A stretch of DNA of 64,000 bases from Pseudomonas mandelii (GCF_006438925.1 NZ_RCZA01000010.1:1-64000); one strand, 5' to 3'; counted from the first letter of the stretch, positions 17,890 to 27,024 are shown. Notes: generated by a model from the sequence alone, not told the origin. Program-made: numbers and translations.

Positions 17890-18729
17890 ATGCCTATGCT
17901 GCCTCTCACACCCGCTGTAACCCTGGGCGATGTCATCGACCTTGAGCGTTATCCCATTACCGATCGAACCCACCCCGCTTACCGGGCGCTGGTCACTCAT
18001 AGCCAATCATTGCTCGGGCAGGAAGGCGTCGCGATCTTCCCGGGATTTGTCCGTGATGAGTCGGTTGCGACGATGGCGGATCAAACGCTTGCACTGCACC
18101 CGCGCATGTTTCATTTCCGGGAAAACCACACGGTTTATTTCAAACCTCAAGAGGAAAGCGTCGATTCAGGGCATCCTCTGCGGCGTTTGATGAAAACCGA
18201 AAAAGATACCGTCGCCTACGCGGATATTCCTGCCGACAACTTGATCAGGCAGATCTATGAATCGGACGAAGTGCTTTCTTTCATCAAAGACGTGTTGGGT
18301 CTGGACACGCTCTATCGCCATGCAGATCCGTTAGCAGCGCTTAACTTGCAGGGCTTTACGACGGGACAGCAATTGGGTTGGCACTTTGATCGCTCCGACT
18401 TCAGCGTCACGCTGTCACTCCAGGCCGCAAGTGCCGGCGGGGATTTTGAATATGTACGCATGCTTCGCAATGAGGACGACGACTGTTATGACGCGGTCAG
18501 GCAATTCCTTGATAACCCCGAAACCCAGCAAATAGAGGTTCTGCCTCAAGTGCCTGGAACACTGACATTGTTTCGCGGCCGCTATTCACTGCATCGTGTT
18601 ACGCCGGTGGTGGGCGACAGGTTAAGACTCAACGCTGTATTTGCTTACGTGGATCAGCCAAATGTCGAGTTCAGCGCTTATGCCCGTCAATTGTTTTACG
18701 GGCGTACCACGGTAGAGCCTTTGAATTAA
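17890..18729 (+). CDS. 2-oxoglutarate/Fe(II)-dependent oxygenase, BesD/HalD-related, hydroxylase type
   Basis: A 279-residue protein with the jelly-roll oxygenase core. The iron facial triad is visible as H165-x-D167 (GWHFDRSDFSVTLSLQ) and H235 (SLHRVTPV), with R244 or R246 placed to bind 2-oxoglutarate. The sequence around GGDFEYVRMLRNEDDD belongs to the family that also holds the amino acid halogenases BesD and HalD. Those replace the Asp by Gly or Ala, so this protein should hydroxylate or demethylate rather than chlorinate. GGAGA lies 9 bases before the start. Downstream binding protein and formaldehyde dehydrogenase suggest an N-methylated substrate, but that is inference. Confidence 0.82.
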   Translation: MPMLPLTPAVTLGDVIDLERYPITDRTHPAYRALVTHSQSLLGQEGVAIFPGFVRDESVATMADQTLALHPRMFHFRENHTVYFKPQEESVDSGHPLRRLMKTEKDTVAYADIPADNLIRQIYESDEVLSFIKDVLGLDTLYRHADPLAALNLQGFTTGQQLGWHFDRSDFSVTLSLQAASAGGDFEYVRMLRNEDDDCYDAVRQFLDNPETQQIEVLPQVPGTLTLFRGRYSLHRVTPVVGDRLRLNAVFAYVDQPNVEFSAYARQLFYGRTTVEPLN

Positions 18730-18881
18730 GTTACCCAATCAACAATAAAACTATTCACTCACTCCATCGCTTCACGTGTATGCACAGGCACCTGTCCACG
18801 TTAGATCTGATGGCACTCGCTTGCCTCTTTTGTAGCAAGCAAGAGCTCCTTGCCCCCAATAATGTTTCGGAGCGTCTGATC

Positions 18882-19850
18882 ATGAAATACAAGAAGAACT
18901 TGCTGGCCTCGTTACTTACCCTTGGCTTACTCGTCGGTAGCGCTTCAAGTCAGGCTTCAGGGTGGTGTGAGTCAGGCAAATCGGTGAAATTTGCCGGTCT
19001 GAATTGGGAGAGCGGGATGCTCCTCACCGACATCATGATGATCGTTCTCAAGGAGGGCTACGGTTGTGCAACTGACCAGTTGGTGGGGAATACCATCATT
19101 CTTGAGACCGCCTTGGCCAGCAACGATATTCAGGTATTTGGCGAAGAGTGGATGGAGCGTAGCGAAGTCTGGAAGAAGGCAGCGGCAGCCGGAAAGGTCG
19201 TCGGGGTCGGCGCTCCGATCATTGGTGCGACTCAGGGCTGGTATGTGCCGCGTTATGTCGTGGAGGGAGACGCCAAACGCAACAGGCCAGCACAAGCACC
19301 CGGCCTCAAGACCGTTGCCGACCTGAGCAAATACCCGGGCATTTTTAAAGATTCGGAGGAACCGTCCAAAGGCCGTTTCTACAACTGTCCCGCTGGTTGG
19401 ATTTGTGAGCAGGACAATACCGAGATGCTGAAAGAGTACGGTCTTGAAAATACCTTCACGAATTTCCGTCCAGGCACCGGTGCGGCATTGGATGCAGCAG
19501 TCCTGTCCAGCTATAAACGCGGTGAGCCGGTACTGTTTTACTACTGGTCACCGACACCGCTGATGGGCCAGATTGACGCGATAAGGCTCGAAGAAAAGAC
19601 CGGAGCCAACAAAGACGTCATTACCATGGTCGGACTCTCCAAGGCTTTTCATGAGCAGGCTCCTGAACTGGTCGCGGTTCTGGAGAAGGTCAACATTCCC
19701 ATCGGTCTATTGAATCAGAACCTGGCGAGGATGACCCGGGAGCGCATCGAATCTCCGAAGCTGGCCAGGATTTTTCTCAAGGAACACCCGGAAGTCTGGC
19801 ACGCCTGGGTCGATGAAGCCGTCGCAAAAAAAATCGACGCAACGCTCTAA
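18882..19850 (+). CDS. ABC transporter substrate-binding protein, glycine betaine/proline (OpuAC) type
   Basis: A 322-residue periplasmic binding protein with a clear signal peptide (LLASLLTLGLLVGSASSQASG). The mature part follows the OpuAC fold (VKFAGLNWESGMLLTDIMMIVLKEGYG at the start, YKRGEPVLFYYWSPTP in the second lobe) and has several Trp/Tyr residues (GWYVPRYV, YYWSPTP) that could form the aromatic cage for a quaternary ammonium ligand. GGAG lies 9 bases before the start. No permease or ATPase gene is adjacent, so it must share a transporter encoded elsewhere, as several Pseudomonas Cbc-type orphan binding proteins do. It follows the oxygenase gene after 152 bases. Confidence 0.88.
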   Translation: MKYKKNLLASLLTLGLLVGSASSQASGWCESGKSVKFAGLNWESGMLLTDIMMIVLKEGYGCATDQLVGNTIILETALASNDIQVFGEEWMERSEVWKKAAAAGKVVGVGAPIIGATQGWYVPRYVVEGDAKRNRPAQAPGLKTVADLSKYPGIFKDSEEPSKGRFYNCPAGWICEQDNTEMLKEYGLENTFTNFRPGTGAALDAAVLSSYKRGEPVLFYYWSPTPLMGQIDAIRLEEKTGANKDVITMVGLSKAFHEQAPELVAVLEKVNIPIGLLNQNLARMTRERIESPKLARIFLKEHPEVWHAWVDEAVAKKIDATL

Positions 19851-19981
19851 TCGGTTCTTGGGGCAAGGAAGCCCTGACCCTTGACATGTCACTAGCGCGA
19901 CCTGCGTAAACACTATCTCACTTCTGATTTTTCTTGTTTCTACAAAGAGGCGGCCCCTCTTTGCGCCCGGGAATTATGAAT

Positions 19982-21100
19982 ATGATCAAATCACGAGCTG
20001 CCGTAGCTTTTGCAGCCAATCAACCCCTGCAAATTGTCGAAGTCGATGTGGCTGCACCACAAGCCGGGGAGGTGCTGGTACGCATCATCGCAACCGGTGT
20101 CTGCCATACCGATGCGTTTACCCTGTCCGGCGCTGATCCTGAAGGCCTCTTTCCGGTCATTCTCGGTCACGAAGGCGGCGGTATCGTCGAGGCAATCGGC
20201 GAGGGTGTCACTTCAGTGGTGGTGGGCGATCACGTGATCCCGCTTTACACCCCGGAATGCGGAGAGTGCAAATTCTGCACGTCCGGCAAGACCAACCTCT
20301 GCCAGAAAATTCGCGCGACTCAAGGCAAAGGCCTGATGCCGGACGGCACCAGCCGCTTTTCCTACAAGGGCCAACCCATCTTTCACTACATGGGCACTTC
20401 GACGTTCTCCGAGTACACGGTACTGCCAGAAATCTCGCTGGCCAAAATCCCGAAGGAAGCTCCGCTAGAGAAGGTTTGCCTGCTCGGTTGCGGTGTAACG
20501 ACCGGTATTGGCGCGGTGCTCAACACGGCCAAGGTAGAGGGGGGCGCCAGCGTGGCCATCTTCGGGCTTGGAGGTATCGGCCTGGCAGCCATTATCGGCG
20601 CCACCATGGCCAAGGCGGGTCGAATAATCGCGATCGATATCAACCCGGCCAAGTTCGACATCGCCAGGCAACTGGGCGCCACCGACTTCATCAATCCGAA
20701 GGATTACGACAAGCCGATCCAGGACGTGATAGTCGAGATGACCGAGGGGGGTGTGGATTACTCTTTCGAATGCATCGGCAACGTCAACCTGATGCGTGCG
20801 GCCCTCGAGTGCTGCCATAAGGGCTGGGGCGAGTCGGTCATTATCGGGGTCGCCGGCGCCGGCCAGGAAATCAGTACCCGACCGTTCCAGCTGGTGACCG
20901 GCCGTGTTTGGCGCGGTTCGGCCTTTGGCGGTGTGAAAGGTCGCAGCGAACTGCCCAGCTATGTCGAGAAAGCTCAACAGGGTGAGATTCCGCTGGATAC
21001 CTTCATCACTCACACCATGGGTCTGGATGACATCAACAAGGCCTTCGACCTGATGCACGAAGGCAAGAGCATTCGCACCGTTATCCATTTCGATCGCTGA
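19982..21100 (+). CDS. S-(hydroxymethyl)glutathione dehydrogenase (class III alcohol dehydrogenase)
   Basis: A 372-residue zinc-dependent enzyme that oxidises the formaldehyde-glutathione adduct with NAD+. Catalytic zinc ligands are the Cys of ATGVCHTD, the His of GHEGGG and the Cys of LLGCGVTTG; the structural zinc loop is CGECKFCTSGKTNLC. The Rossmann motif is GLGGIGLAA. RATQGKGLMPDGTSRFS is diagnostic of class III enzymes (AdhC/FrmA). MIKSRAAVAF is the usual start; an ATG two codons earlier is possible. The S-formylglutathione hydrolase gene that usually follows is missing, and a VOC gene stands there instead. Placement after an oxygenase suggests it removes formaldehyde from demethylation. 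Confidence 0.93.
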   Translation: MIKSRAAVAFAANQPLQIVEVDVAAPQAGEVLVRIIATGVCHTDAFTLSGADPEGLFPVILGHEGGGIVEAIGEGVTSVVVGDHVIPLYTPECGECKFCTSGKTNLCQKIRATQGKGLMPDGTSRFSYKGQPIFHYMGTSTFSEYTVLPEISLAKIPKEAPLEKVCLLGCGVTTGIGAVLNTAKVEGGASVAIFGLGGIGLAAIIGATMAKAGRIIAIDINPAKFDIARQLGATDFINPKDYDKPIQDVIVEMTEGGVDYSFECIGNVNLMRAALECCHKGWGESVIIGVAGAGQEISTRPFQLVTGRVWRGSAFGGVKGRSELPSYVEKAQQGEIPLDTFITHTMGLDDINKAFDLMHEGKSIRTVIHFDR

Positions 21101-21193
21101 CTCAACCGGCTTGGCGATGGCCGCCGGGGCGAGTCTCGCCCTGACGAAACTGCAATACCCACCCACTGCGTTTCTACCAAAGAGAACATTAAG

Positions 21194-21577
21194 ATGACCA
21201 TCTTCACTCACGTCACCGTCGGTACCAACAATCTGCAAAAAGCCCGCAGCTTTTACGACAATGTGCTCGGAGCGCTAGGCCAGAAGCGTATCGCTGACCT
21301 GGATGACAATGGCTCGATCTGGGGGCAGAACGCCCCGTCCTTCTTCGTGCTGAAACCGGCCAACGGCGCCCCGGCCAGTGTGGGTAACGGCGTCACCGTC
21401 AGCTTTGAAGCACCGGATCGAGCCGCCATTGACGCGTTCCACGCCGCCGCTCTGGCCAACGGCGGCACTGACGAAGGTGCGCCGGGGCCACGAGGCTGGG
21501 CCCCTAATGCCTATGCCGCTTACGCCCGCGACCTCGACGGTAACAAGCTGGCCGCGTACTGTTTCAAGCCAGCCTAA
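21194..21577 (+). CDS. VOC family protein (glyoxalase/bleomycin resistance superfamily)
   Basis: A 127-residue protein with two beta-alpha-beta-beta-beta modules. The first begins FTHVTVGTNNLQKARSFYDNVLGALG, with a His in the usual metal position, and the last strand is YAAYARDLDGNKLAAYC. It starts 93 bases after the formaldehyde dehydrogenase gene in the same direction. Family members include glyoxalases, dioxygenases and antibiotic-binding proteins, so the activity cannot be fixed. Its position hints at a role in detoxifying or sequestering a small carbonyl compound. Confidence 0.85.
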   Translation: MTIFTHVTVGTNNLQKARSFYDNVLGALGQKRIADLDDNGSIWGQNAPSFFVLKPANGAPASVGNGVTVSFEAPDRAAIDAFHAAALANGGTDEGAPGPRGWAPNAYAAYARDLDGNKLAAYCFKPA

Positions 21578-21598
21578 GCTTCAGGAGCGACGCTGGCG

Positions 21599-22072
21599 TT
21601 AGTTTGAGTCGTCGACAACGGGCGTCGGACGCCGCTCCATAATGATCGTGCGCTCGGCACCGTGAAATTCGTCGCGGACCTTTCGATAGCCCAGCTTGAA
21701 GTAAAAGGCTTCTGCGGTGATGGAGGAGGGGACGCGCAGTACTTCGATTCTTGCGTCTTGGGCGACAGATTGAAGGGTTGCCATCAACTGCCTGCCGAAT
21801 CCGACACCCTGATGGCTGGGCTCGACGAATACGCTGCGCACAACGTCTTGATCAAGGCTGGCCGTGGCGACTACACGATTATCGATGGTCGCGACAAAGA
21901 CCTGGCGTTGGTTCAACAAAGTGCGGATGGCCTCGGCAGAAAAACTCTTCTCTACCTGCGTGATGACTTCGGGAGGGTAATCTAGGGCATTGGACTGGCG
22001 CAGCGACTGAATGATGACCTGGCTGATGGCTGCCGCATCCTTAGGCGTTGCGAGTCGAATCCGGTTATTCAT
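21599..22072 (-). CDS. GNAT family N-acetyltransferase
   Basis: A 157-residue acetyltransferase. The acetyl-CoA pyrophosphate-binding loop is VFVEPSHQGVGFGRQLM (residues about 79-95), and the final strand pair AEAFYFKLGYRKVRDEF is typical of the family. The product is soluble and cytoplasmic. It converges with the VOC gene, the stop codons being 21 bases apart. The substrate is unknown. Confidence 0.88.
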   Translation of the reverse strand: MNNRIRLATPKDAAAISQVIIQSLRQSNALDYPPEVITQVEKSFSAEAIRTLLNQRQVFVATIDNRVVATASLDQDVVRSVFVEPSHQGVGFGRQLMATLQSVAQDARIEVLRVPSSITAEAFYFKLGYRKVRDEFHGAERTIIMERRPTPVVDDSN

Positions 22073-22161
22073 TTCAAGACCTTAATCCTTGTGTCTTATA
22101 TCTATCTCAAATCCTTTAGCCCGATCTTGAGGGTCAATGTCGGAGTAGCCTGCGCCAGCGT

Positions 22162-22548
22162 CTATGTGATCTGCGCACCGCGAGCCTCTAACAACGCCCG
22201 CAATACCGACCGATGGCAATGCGCTTCATCTTCGCAATAACAGCCAATGGCCAGTGACGTTTGATGGGACAACGCCGCCAACAAATCGAGCAATTGGCTG
22301 GGCGCCGGATGGTTCATTTCGGTCTTGAACTTGCGCTTGAAGACTTCCCACGCCTTGGCATCTTCCGCCGCTTTGGCTTCTGCGACCAGTTCTGCACTGG
22401 GAGACAGCAGCGGCTGCCACACGTCATAAAAATCCCGACTGGCAAACTCGGCTTTCGGCACGCCACGCGGCGGGCGACGCACCGTGCCCAGGCGCAGGCC
22501 TTCATTGGCTGCGCGCGGCGAACCGAGGCGCACGATATGGATGGGCAT
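22162..22548 (-). CDS. DUF488 family protein
   Basis: A 128-residue protein of the DUF488 family. It shows VRLGSPRAANEGLRLGTVRRPPRG near the N-terminus, FYDVWQPLLSPS in the middle and a closing block with a Cys-Glu-Asp-His-Cys-His pattern (GCYCEDEAHCHRSVL) conserved in the family. The ATG at 22548 replaces a TTG ten codons upstream as the likely start. The function of the family is not established. It stands alone on the minus strand downstream of pcs. Confidence 0.85.
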   Translation of the reverse strand: MPIHIVRLGSPRAANEGLRLGTVRRPPRGVPKAEFASRDFYDVWQPLLSPSAELVAEAKAAEDAKAWEVFKRKFKTEMNHPAPSQLLDLLAALSHQTSLAIGCYCEDEAHCHRSVLRALLEARGAQIT

Positions 22549-22648
22549 GGTCGAGATGTTCCCCCTCAAACCTGGCAACCACAGAGCCGGCGGGATATGG
22601 CCGATTTCTGCAGTTGTTGGAGAAATCGGCCACGTTCTGGGTCCTTTA

Positions 22649-23365
22649 TTACCGCGAGTTTTCGAACCACTCCAGCGCCGTGCGCCAGATGCAGATCCCC
22701 AGGAAGTAAGCCGACATCAGCAGCCAAAGCCCCATCACCAGTGGGTTGATCACCGGATGGTTGACCACCAGCGACAAGCTGCACAGCAGCCAGATGGCCG
22801 TTACCGCGATGTTGATCGGCATGAATTTGCGCACGCGGAACGGGTGGAGGAATTTCATCCGGGTCACGGTCAACAGCGCCAGGCCGATGATGGTGAGAAA
22901 GGTGATCCACGGTGACGGGGCGATAATGTACAGGCACAGGGCTACCACGTTCCAGGCGGCGGGGAAGCCCTGGAAGTAGTTGTCCTTGCTCTTCATGTTG
23001 ACGTTGCAGAAGCAAAACAGTGACGAGACCAGAATCAGCGACACGGACAGCAGCAGCGTGTAGTCCGGCAAGGGGATGTAACGATAAATGAACAGCGCGG
23101 GGATAAATACGTACGTCAAGTAGTCGATGACCAGATCGAGGATCGAGCCATCGAAACTTGGCAGTACCGACTGGACATTGACCTTGCGTGCCAACGCGCC
23201 ATCCAGCCCATCGACGATCAGGGCGACGCCCAGCCACAGCAGGCAGTTTGTGGCCTGGTTTTCCAGCAGGGCGAGGGTCGCGAGGAAGGCAGTGACCACG
23301 CCGGTGGCGGTAAAACCATGGGCGCCCCATGCTTTGAGCCTGGCGATGTGTAGGGTCGATATCAC
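22649..23365 (-). CDS. pcs: Phosphatidylcholine synthase
   Basis: A 238-residue polytopic inner-membrane enzyme that condenses choline with CDP-diacylglycerol to make phosphatidylcholine. The CDP-alcohol phosphotransferase motif is complete: DGLDGALARKVNVQSVLPSFDGSILDLVIDY read in parts gives D-G-x2-A-R-x8 to 9-G-x3-D-x3-D. About seven hydrophobic segments follow. The GTG start has CTGGAGA nine bases upstream and gives the usual length of the Pseudomonas enzyme; a TTG 63 bases further upstream would add an unlikely tail. Exogenous choline is needed for this route, which fits the betaine and choline-related genes elsewhere in the window, though no operon links them. Confidence 0.88.
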   Translation of the reverse strand: MISTLHIARLKAWGAHGFTATGVVTAFLATLALLENQATNCLLWLGVALIVDGLDGALARKVNVQSVLPSFDGSILDLVIDYLTYVFIPALFIYRYIPLPDYTLLLSVSLILVSSLFCFCNVNMKSKDNYFQGFPAAWNVVALCLYIIAPSPWITFLTIIGLALLTVTRMKFLHPFRVRKFMPINIAVTAIWLLCSLSLVVNHPVINPLVMGLWLLMSAYFLGICIWRTALEWFENSR

Positions 23366-23503
23366 GGGGGCGTTCTCCAGAAAGTGAAGCAAGCCTGTTA
23401 TCACCCCTTCAATGGGGGGTGTCGGCAAACCAAGTCAGGTTGCATGTATCGACCGGGTATCCGGGGATAAGGTTCACCATCTGTAAATCTTAGCTGGGCC
23501 GCA

Positions 23504-23531
23504 AAAAAATACCCCGGATAAATCCGGGGTA
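23504..23531 (-). terminator. Strong intrinsic terminator after the GNAT gene
   Basis: On the minus strand TACCCCGGAT and ATCCGGGGTA form a tight stem followed by seven T residues, about 80 bases beyond the stop codon of the acetyltransferase gene. Confidence 0.85.
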
Positions 23532-23612
23532 TTAAATGAAACATCGGCGCAGGGCGATACGTTTTACTCAAGCGCAGTGATCGGCGGATTGATCGGCTGC
23601 AGACAGGCTCAT

Positions 23613-24038
23613 TCACAGTGCCTTGCTCATGAACACTCGACTCGTGCCTGGCGGGTCGCAAGGCACTTCGCCGAAGCGCTGCCAGCCGTGTTTTTCATAG
23701 AACTGCGGGGCCTGGAAACTGAGGGTATAGAGCACCGCCGAGCGGCAACCGCGACGACGGCCTTCGTCCTCGTACGCTTTTAGCAGTCGAGACCCAAGCC
23801 CGGAGCCGCGCAGGGACTCGGGCAAGTAGAACAGATCAAGAAACAGCAGACCGAGCGACGTACGCCCGGTAATACCGCCCAGCACCTGACGGGTATCCGG
23901 ATCGCGGACCGTGACCGCCAGCGACTGGCGGTCGTTGATACCGGTCATCTGATCATTGAAGGCACTCAGCCCGGCGCTGAGTACGTGCTCGACTTCAGGT
24001 TCGATGACGTCGCTGACGACAATCAGATGGCGGTCCAT
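23613..24038 (-). CDS. GNAT family N-acetyltransferase
   Basis: A 141-residue acetyltransferase beginning MDRHLIVVSDVIEP. The CoA-binding loop is YLPESLRGSGLGSRLLKAYEDEGRRRG, and the C-terminal YEKHGWQRFGEVP matches GNATs acting on small molecules. An AGGA sits 11 bases before the ATG; longer in-frame extensions upstream are Pro-rich nonsense read against the DUF533 gene. It is divergent from the DUF533 gene and ends at a strong terminator. The substrate is unknown. Confidence 0.88.
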   Translation of the reverse strand: MDRHLIVVSDVIEPEVEHVLSAGLSAFNDQMTGINDRQSLAVTVRDPDTRQVLGGITGRTSLGLLFLDLFYLPESLRGSGLGSRLLKAYEDEGRRRGCRSAVLYTLSFQAPQFYEKHGWQRFGEVPCDPPGTSRVFMSKAL

Positions 24039-24204
24039 GTGTTCGTTGATCCTGTGGAGGTTAGCGAGGGTGGAACACTCGCAGCCGAGGGTCATCGGGG
24101 TCAAGTGCGATAAGGGTTTCACGTCAGCCAAACGGTGGTGGCGCATTTGCCGGCGAGGACTATCGTTGCCTGACTGGATCACTCCAACCGATGAGGACAT
24201 CGTC

Positions 24205-24930
24205 ATGAACACCAGCGATCTGCTCGAACAACTTCTGCGGGCCGGCCAGGGCTCAATGTCGCAACAGGGTGGCGGAGGCTCGTCGGCCCAAGGTGGTCTC
24301 GGCGGTCTCGGTGGATTGCTCGGCGGCCTGTTGGGCGGTGGTGCCGGGTCAAGTGCCGGGGGCGGTGGCCTGGGTGGTTTGCTCGGTGGTCTGCTGGGCG
24401 GTGGCTCAACCATGGGCGGTTCGACCCAGACCCGCTCGGGAGGCGGCACCAACTACGCGGCGCTGGCTTCGCTCGGGATGATGGCATTCCAGGCCTATCA
24501 AGCCTGGCAACGCAGCCAGGCCTCGGCGCCGCAACAGGCACCGCGTACCGTCGATCTGTTGTCTGGCCCGGAAGTCGAGGACCACAGCCACGCGATCCTT
24601 CGTGCATTGATTGCGGCGGCGAAGGCCGACGGACGGATTGATGACGCCGAGAAGCAGATGATCAGCACCGAAATCGGCCGTCACACGGATGACCCAGAGC
24701 TCCAGCAATGGCTGGATGACGAAGTTGCACGGCCACTGGACGCCGCCGATGTGGCGCAGTCGGCCACGGATTCCGGCATGGCGGCGGAGATGTACCTGGC
24801 CAGTGTGATGCTGGTCGACGATCAGCAGGACGCCGAGCGTAGCTATCTGGATGAGCTGGCTGCGGCGCTGAGTATCGATCCGCAGCTGCAAGTGCATCTG
24901 GAGCAACAGGCCAAAGGTGGTGTGGCCTGA
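24205..24930 (+). CDS. DUF533 / TerB-like protein with glycine-rich repeats
   Basis: A 241-residue protein of the DUF533 family. Residues about 20-85 are a low-complexity stretch built from GGLGGLLGGLLGGG-type repeats, a flexible or membrane-associating segment. The C-terminal 130 residues are a TerB-like helical domain (ILRALIAAAKADGRIDDAEKQMI...EMYLASVMLVDDQQDAERSYLDELAAAL) with acidic DGRIDDAE that may bind metal. GAGGA precedes the start. Family function is unclear; TerB domains are associated with tellurite and stress response. It is divergent from the GNAT gene and seems monocistronic. Confidence 0.87.
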   Translation: MNTSDLLEQLLRAGQGSMSQQGGGGSSAQGGLGGLGGLLGGLLGGGAGSSAGGGGLGGLLGGLLGGGSTMGGSTQTRSGGGTNYAALASLGMMAFQAYQAWQRSQASAPQQAPRTVDLLSGPEVEDHSHAILRALIAAAKADGRIDDAEKQMISTEIGRHTDDPELQQWLDDEVARPLDAADVAQSATDSGMAAEMYLASVMLVDDQQDAERSYLDELAAALSIDPQLQVHLEQQAKGGVA

Positions 24931-24982
24931 TGATCGTTCCCAGTTCACTCTGCGTGGGTACGATCAGCGAGGGTGCTGGCCT

Positions 24983-25435
24983 CTACCGGGTTTCAGGGGT
25001 TTTCGGCACCAGAAACGTAACGCCGAAGCTCTCGGCGATTGCCAGTATCCGCGGCAAATCCTGCGGCACTTTGAGCTGATCCACCGCGGCAAAGAACTGA
25101 CCACCGCGCGGATCAGACACCACGCCGATCATCTTCGCCGTCGCGCTGACGTTCTTGTAAGCATGAATAGTCCCACCGGGAATATGCACATAACCCCCGG
25201 GGAAAACGGTGGTGGCCTTGCCCGCAACCGTCACTTCCACCTGCCCGTCAATCACGTAGAACGCTTCATCCCACGGGTGAAAGTGCAGGGGTGGCCCGCC
25301 GCCTTGCACGCCTTCCTGGATATGCACTTCAAAAGGTTTGCTCAGATCCCCGCCCGCGAGAATGGTGATGGTCTCACCCACGACGTTGACCGGGTCGGGT
25401 TTTTTTTCGGGCTCGATGACATGAACCGTTCGCAT
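24983..25435 (-). CDS. Cupin domain protein
   Basis: A 150-residue single-domain cupin. Motif 1 is GPPLHFHPWDEAFYVIDGQVEV with two His and one Glu for metal binding; motif 2 is GGYVHIPGGTIHAYKNVS with the last His. GGAGA lies 6 bases before the ATG. It is divergent from the heme-oxygenase-like gene at 25629, with about 190 bases between. It may be a small dioxygenase, isomerase or sensor; no closer assignment is possible from the sequence. Confidence 0.86.
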   Translation of the reverse strand: MRTVHVIEPEKKPDPVNVVGETITILAGGDLSKPFEVHIQEGVQGGGPPLHFHPWDEAFYVIDGQVEVTVAGKATTVFPGGYVHIPGGTIHAYKNVSATAKMIGVVSDPRGGQFFAAVDQLKVPQDLPRILAIAESFGVTFLVPKTPETR

Positions 25436-25628
25436 GATTGCTCTCCGAAGGATGAGTCCACACCCGTTGAGTATATTCACTCGAACCTACGCAAGAGCCT
25501 CGCCACAAGCCCGTCTGTCCGGGCAATTTCAATGCCGATTGAATTATTTTCCGGGCGTGTCGCTCTGCTGATGTAGAGACGTGCTGATTCAGCGTCCTGC
25601 CACTGGCCTCAGACCGAGAGACGACCCC

Positions 25629-27014
25629 ATGACTGCCCTGACACGACTTGAATCCCAGCCGGCCCACGAACGCGCGATCCTGACCGCCGGCAGCCTGAAA
25701 CCTATCTACGAACAGTTATTGCTGAGCGACGATATCGAACACCAGCGCGCACTCGGCCAAACCTTCCTCGAGGCTCAACTTGCGCAAGCAAGGGACCTGC
25801 CGGAAGACATGCCACGAGACCTGTCGGCGCTGCCAACCTTTGTCGAACAGCACTGCGCCGACGTGGCATGCCAATACGCCGATTACCTGCAACAGCGCAA
25901 GGACGGCGGGCCGCGGCAGTTCTTCACCAACAAGGCGCACGCATTGTTTTTCCTGCAAGCCGTTGCCCCGACCAAACTGGTGGACGGCGCGTGGCTATAT
26001 GGCCTGCTGCGGCACTGGCATGACCCTCGTTTTGAAGGGCTGATTTGCACCTACCTGGAAGAGCTGGGCGACGGCAACCCGGCGCAAAATCATGTGGTGA
26101 TTTACCGCAAGTTGCTGGCCGAACATGGCTTACTGGACAACGCGTTCATCCCGGACGAGCGTTACTTGCAAGGCACGGTGCAATTGGCGCTGGGTTATTG
26201 CAGCAACGATTTTTTGCCGGAAGTGATTGGCTACAACCTCGGTTATGAACAACTGCCGCTGCATTTGCTGATCAGCGCCTATGAACTCAGCGAGCTGGGC
26301 ATCGATCCGTATTACTTCACCTTGCACGTGACCATCGACAATGCCAGCACCGGCCACGCGCAAAAGGCCGTGCAGTCGGTGCTGCAATTGCTGCCGGTGG
26401 AAGCCGACCGCGAAGACTTTCTGCGCAGGGTTGCGTTGGGTTATCGGCTCAACGATCTGGGGCAGGGCAGTCGCGCGATCATCGAGTCGTTCGACCTGCA
26501 CGGCGAGTTGCTGAGCATGCTTGAGCGCAAGCGCCCGTTTGGTCAGCACATGCATTCTGACTATTGCCGGTTTGAAGGCAAGACCGTCAATCAATGGCTG
26601 TCGTCGCCGGAGCAGTTGCCACGCTTCCTCATCGCCATGGAAAACAAGGGCTGGATCAAGCGTCACCAGGACCCGCAAGCCAGCCGTTTCTGGCAATTGG
26701 TCGAGGGCGACGGCGCGGCCATGTTCGGGGTGTTCAGCCCCTACGAAAAACAACTGCTGCACGACTGGATTGCCGGGGACTGGCGACCTGAGCGAGCGCC
26801 GGCCGCGGTTCGACGCGGTAGCAGTGCCGCGACCGAACCACCAGTGCCCGTCAATGACCCGGATGTCCAAAGCCTGCACGCTACACTTAAAGGGCTTGCC
26901 GCCGACGAGCAAATGCAGGTCTTGATTCCATGGATGTCTGCCCATCGGCACGCCCACCCCGCTGGCCTGATGGCCACGCGACGGTTCATCGAACTCAAAT
27001 CCGGTTTTCGATAG
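25629..27014 (+). CDS. Heme-oxygenase-like diiron oxidase (iron-containing redox enzyme family)
   Basis: A 461-residue protein whose central part carries the ligand pattern of heme-oxygenase-like diiron oxidases: E144/E145 and H155 (YLEELGDGNPAQNH), E198 (EVIGYNLGYE), and H233, D237 and H243 (DPYYFTLHVTIDNASTGHA). Known members (UndA, BesC, the SznF central domain) cleave or oxidise amino acids and fatty acids with O2. Here the domain is longer, with an extra C-terminal region of about 150 residues of unknown role. It is followed after 10 bases by a methyltransferase gene, then by ligD with a 4-base overlap. The substrate is unknown. Confidence 0.8.
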   Translation: MTALTRLESQPAHERAILTAGSLKPIYEQLLLSDDIEHQRALGQTFLEAQLAQARDLPEDMPRDLSALPTFVEQHCADVACQYADYLQQRKDGGPRQFFTNKAHALFFLQAVAPTKLVDGAWLYGLLRHWHDPRFEGLICTYLEELGDGNPAQNHVVIYRKLLAEHGLLDNAFIPDERYLQGTVQLALGYCSNDFLPEVIGYNLGYEQLPLHLLISAYELSELGIDPYYFTLHVTIDNASTGHAQKAVQSVLQLLPVEADREDFLRRVALGYRLNDLGQGSRAIIESFDLHGELLSMLERKRPFGQHMHSDYCRFEGKTVNQWLSSPEQLPRFLIAMENKGWIKRHQDPQASRFWQLVEGDGAAMFGVFSPYEKQLLHDWIAGDWRPERAPAAVRRGSSAATEPPVPVNDPDVQSLHATLKGLAADEQMQVLIPWMSAHRHAHPAGLMATRRFIELKSGFR

Positions 27015-27024
27015 GGAGCCCTTC

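Noticed and set aside
17890..18729. Calling the 2OG oxygenase a halogenase because of its BesD/HalD relatives
   Set aside because: Halogenases of this family lack the Asp ligand; here H165-x-D167 is intact, leaving no site for chloride.
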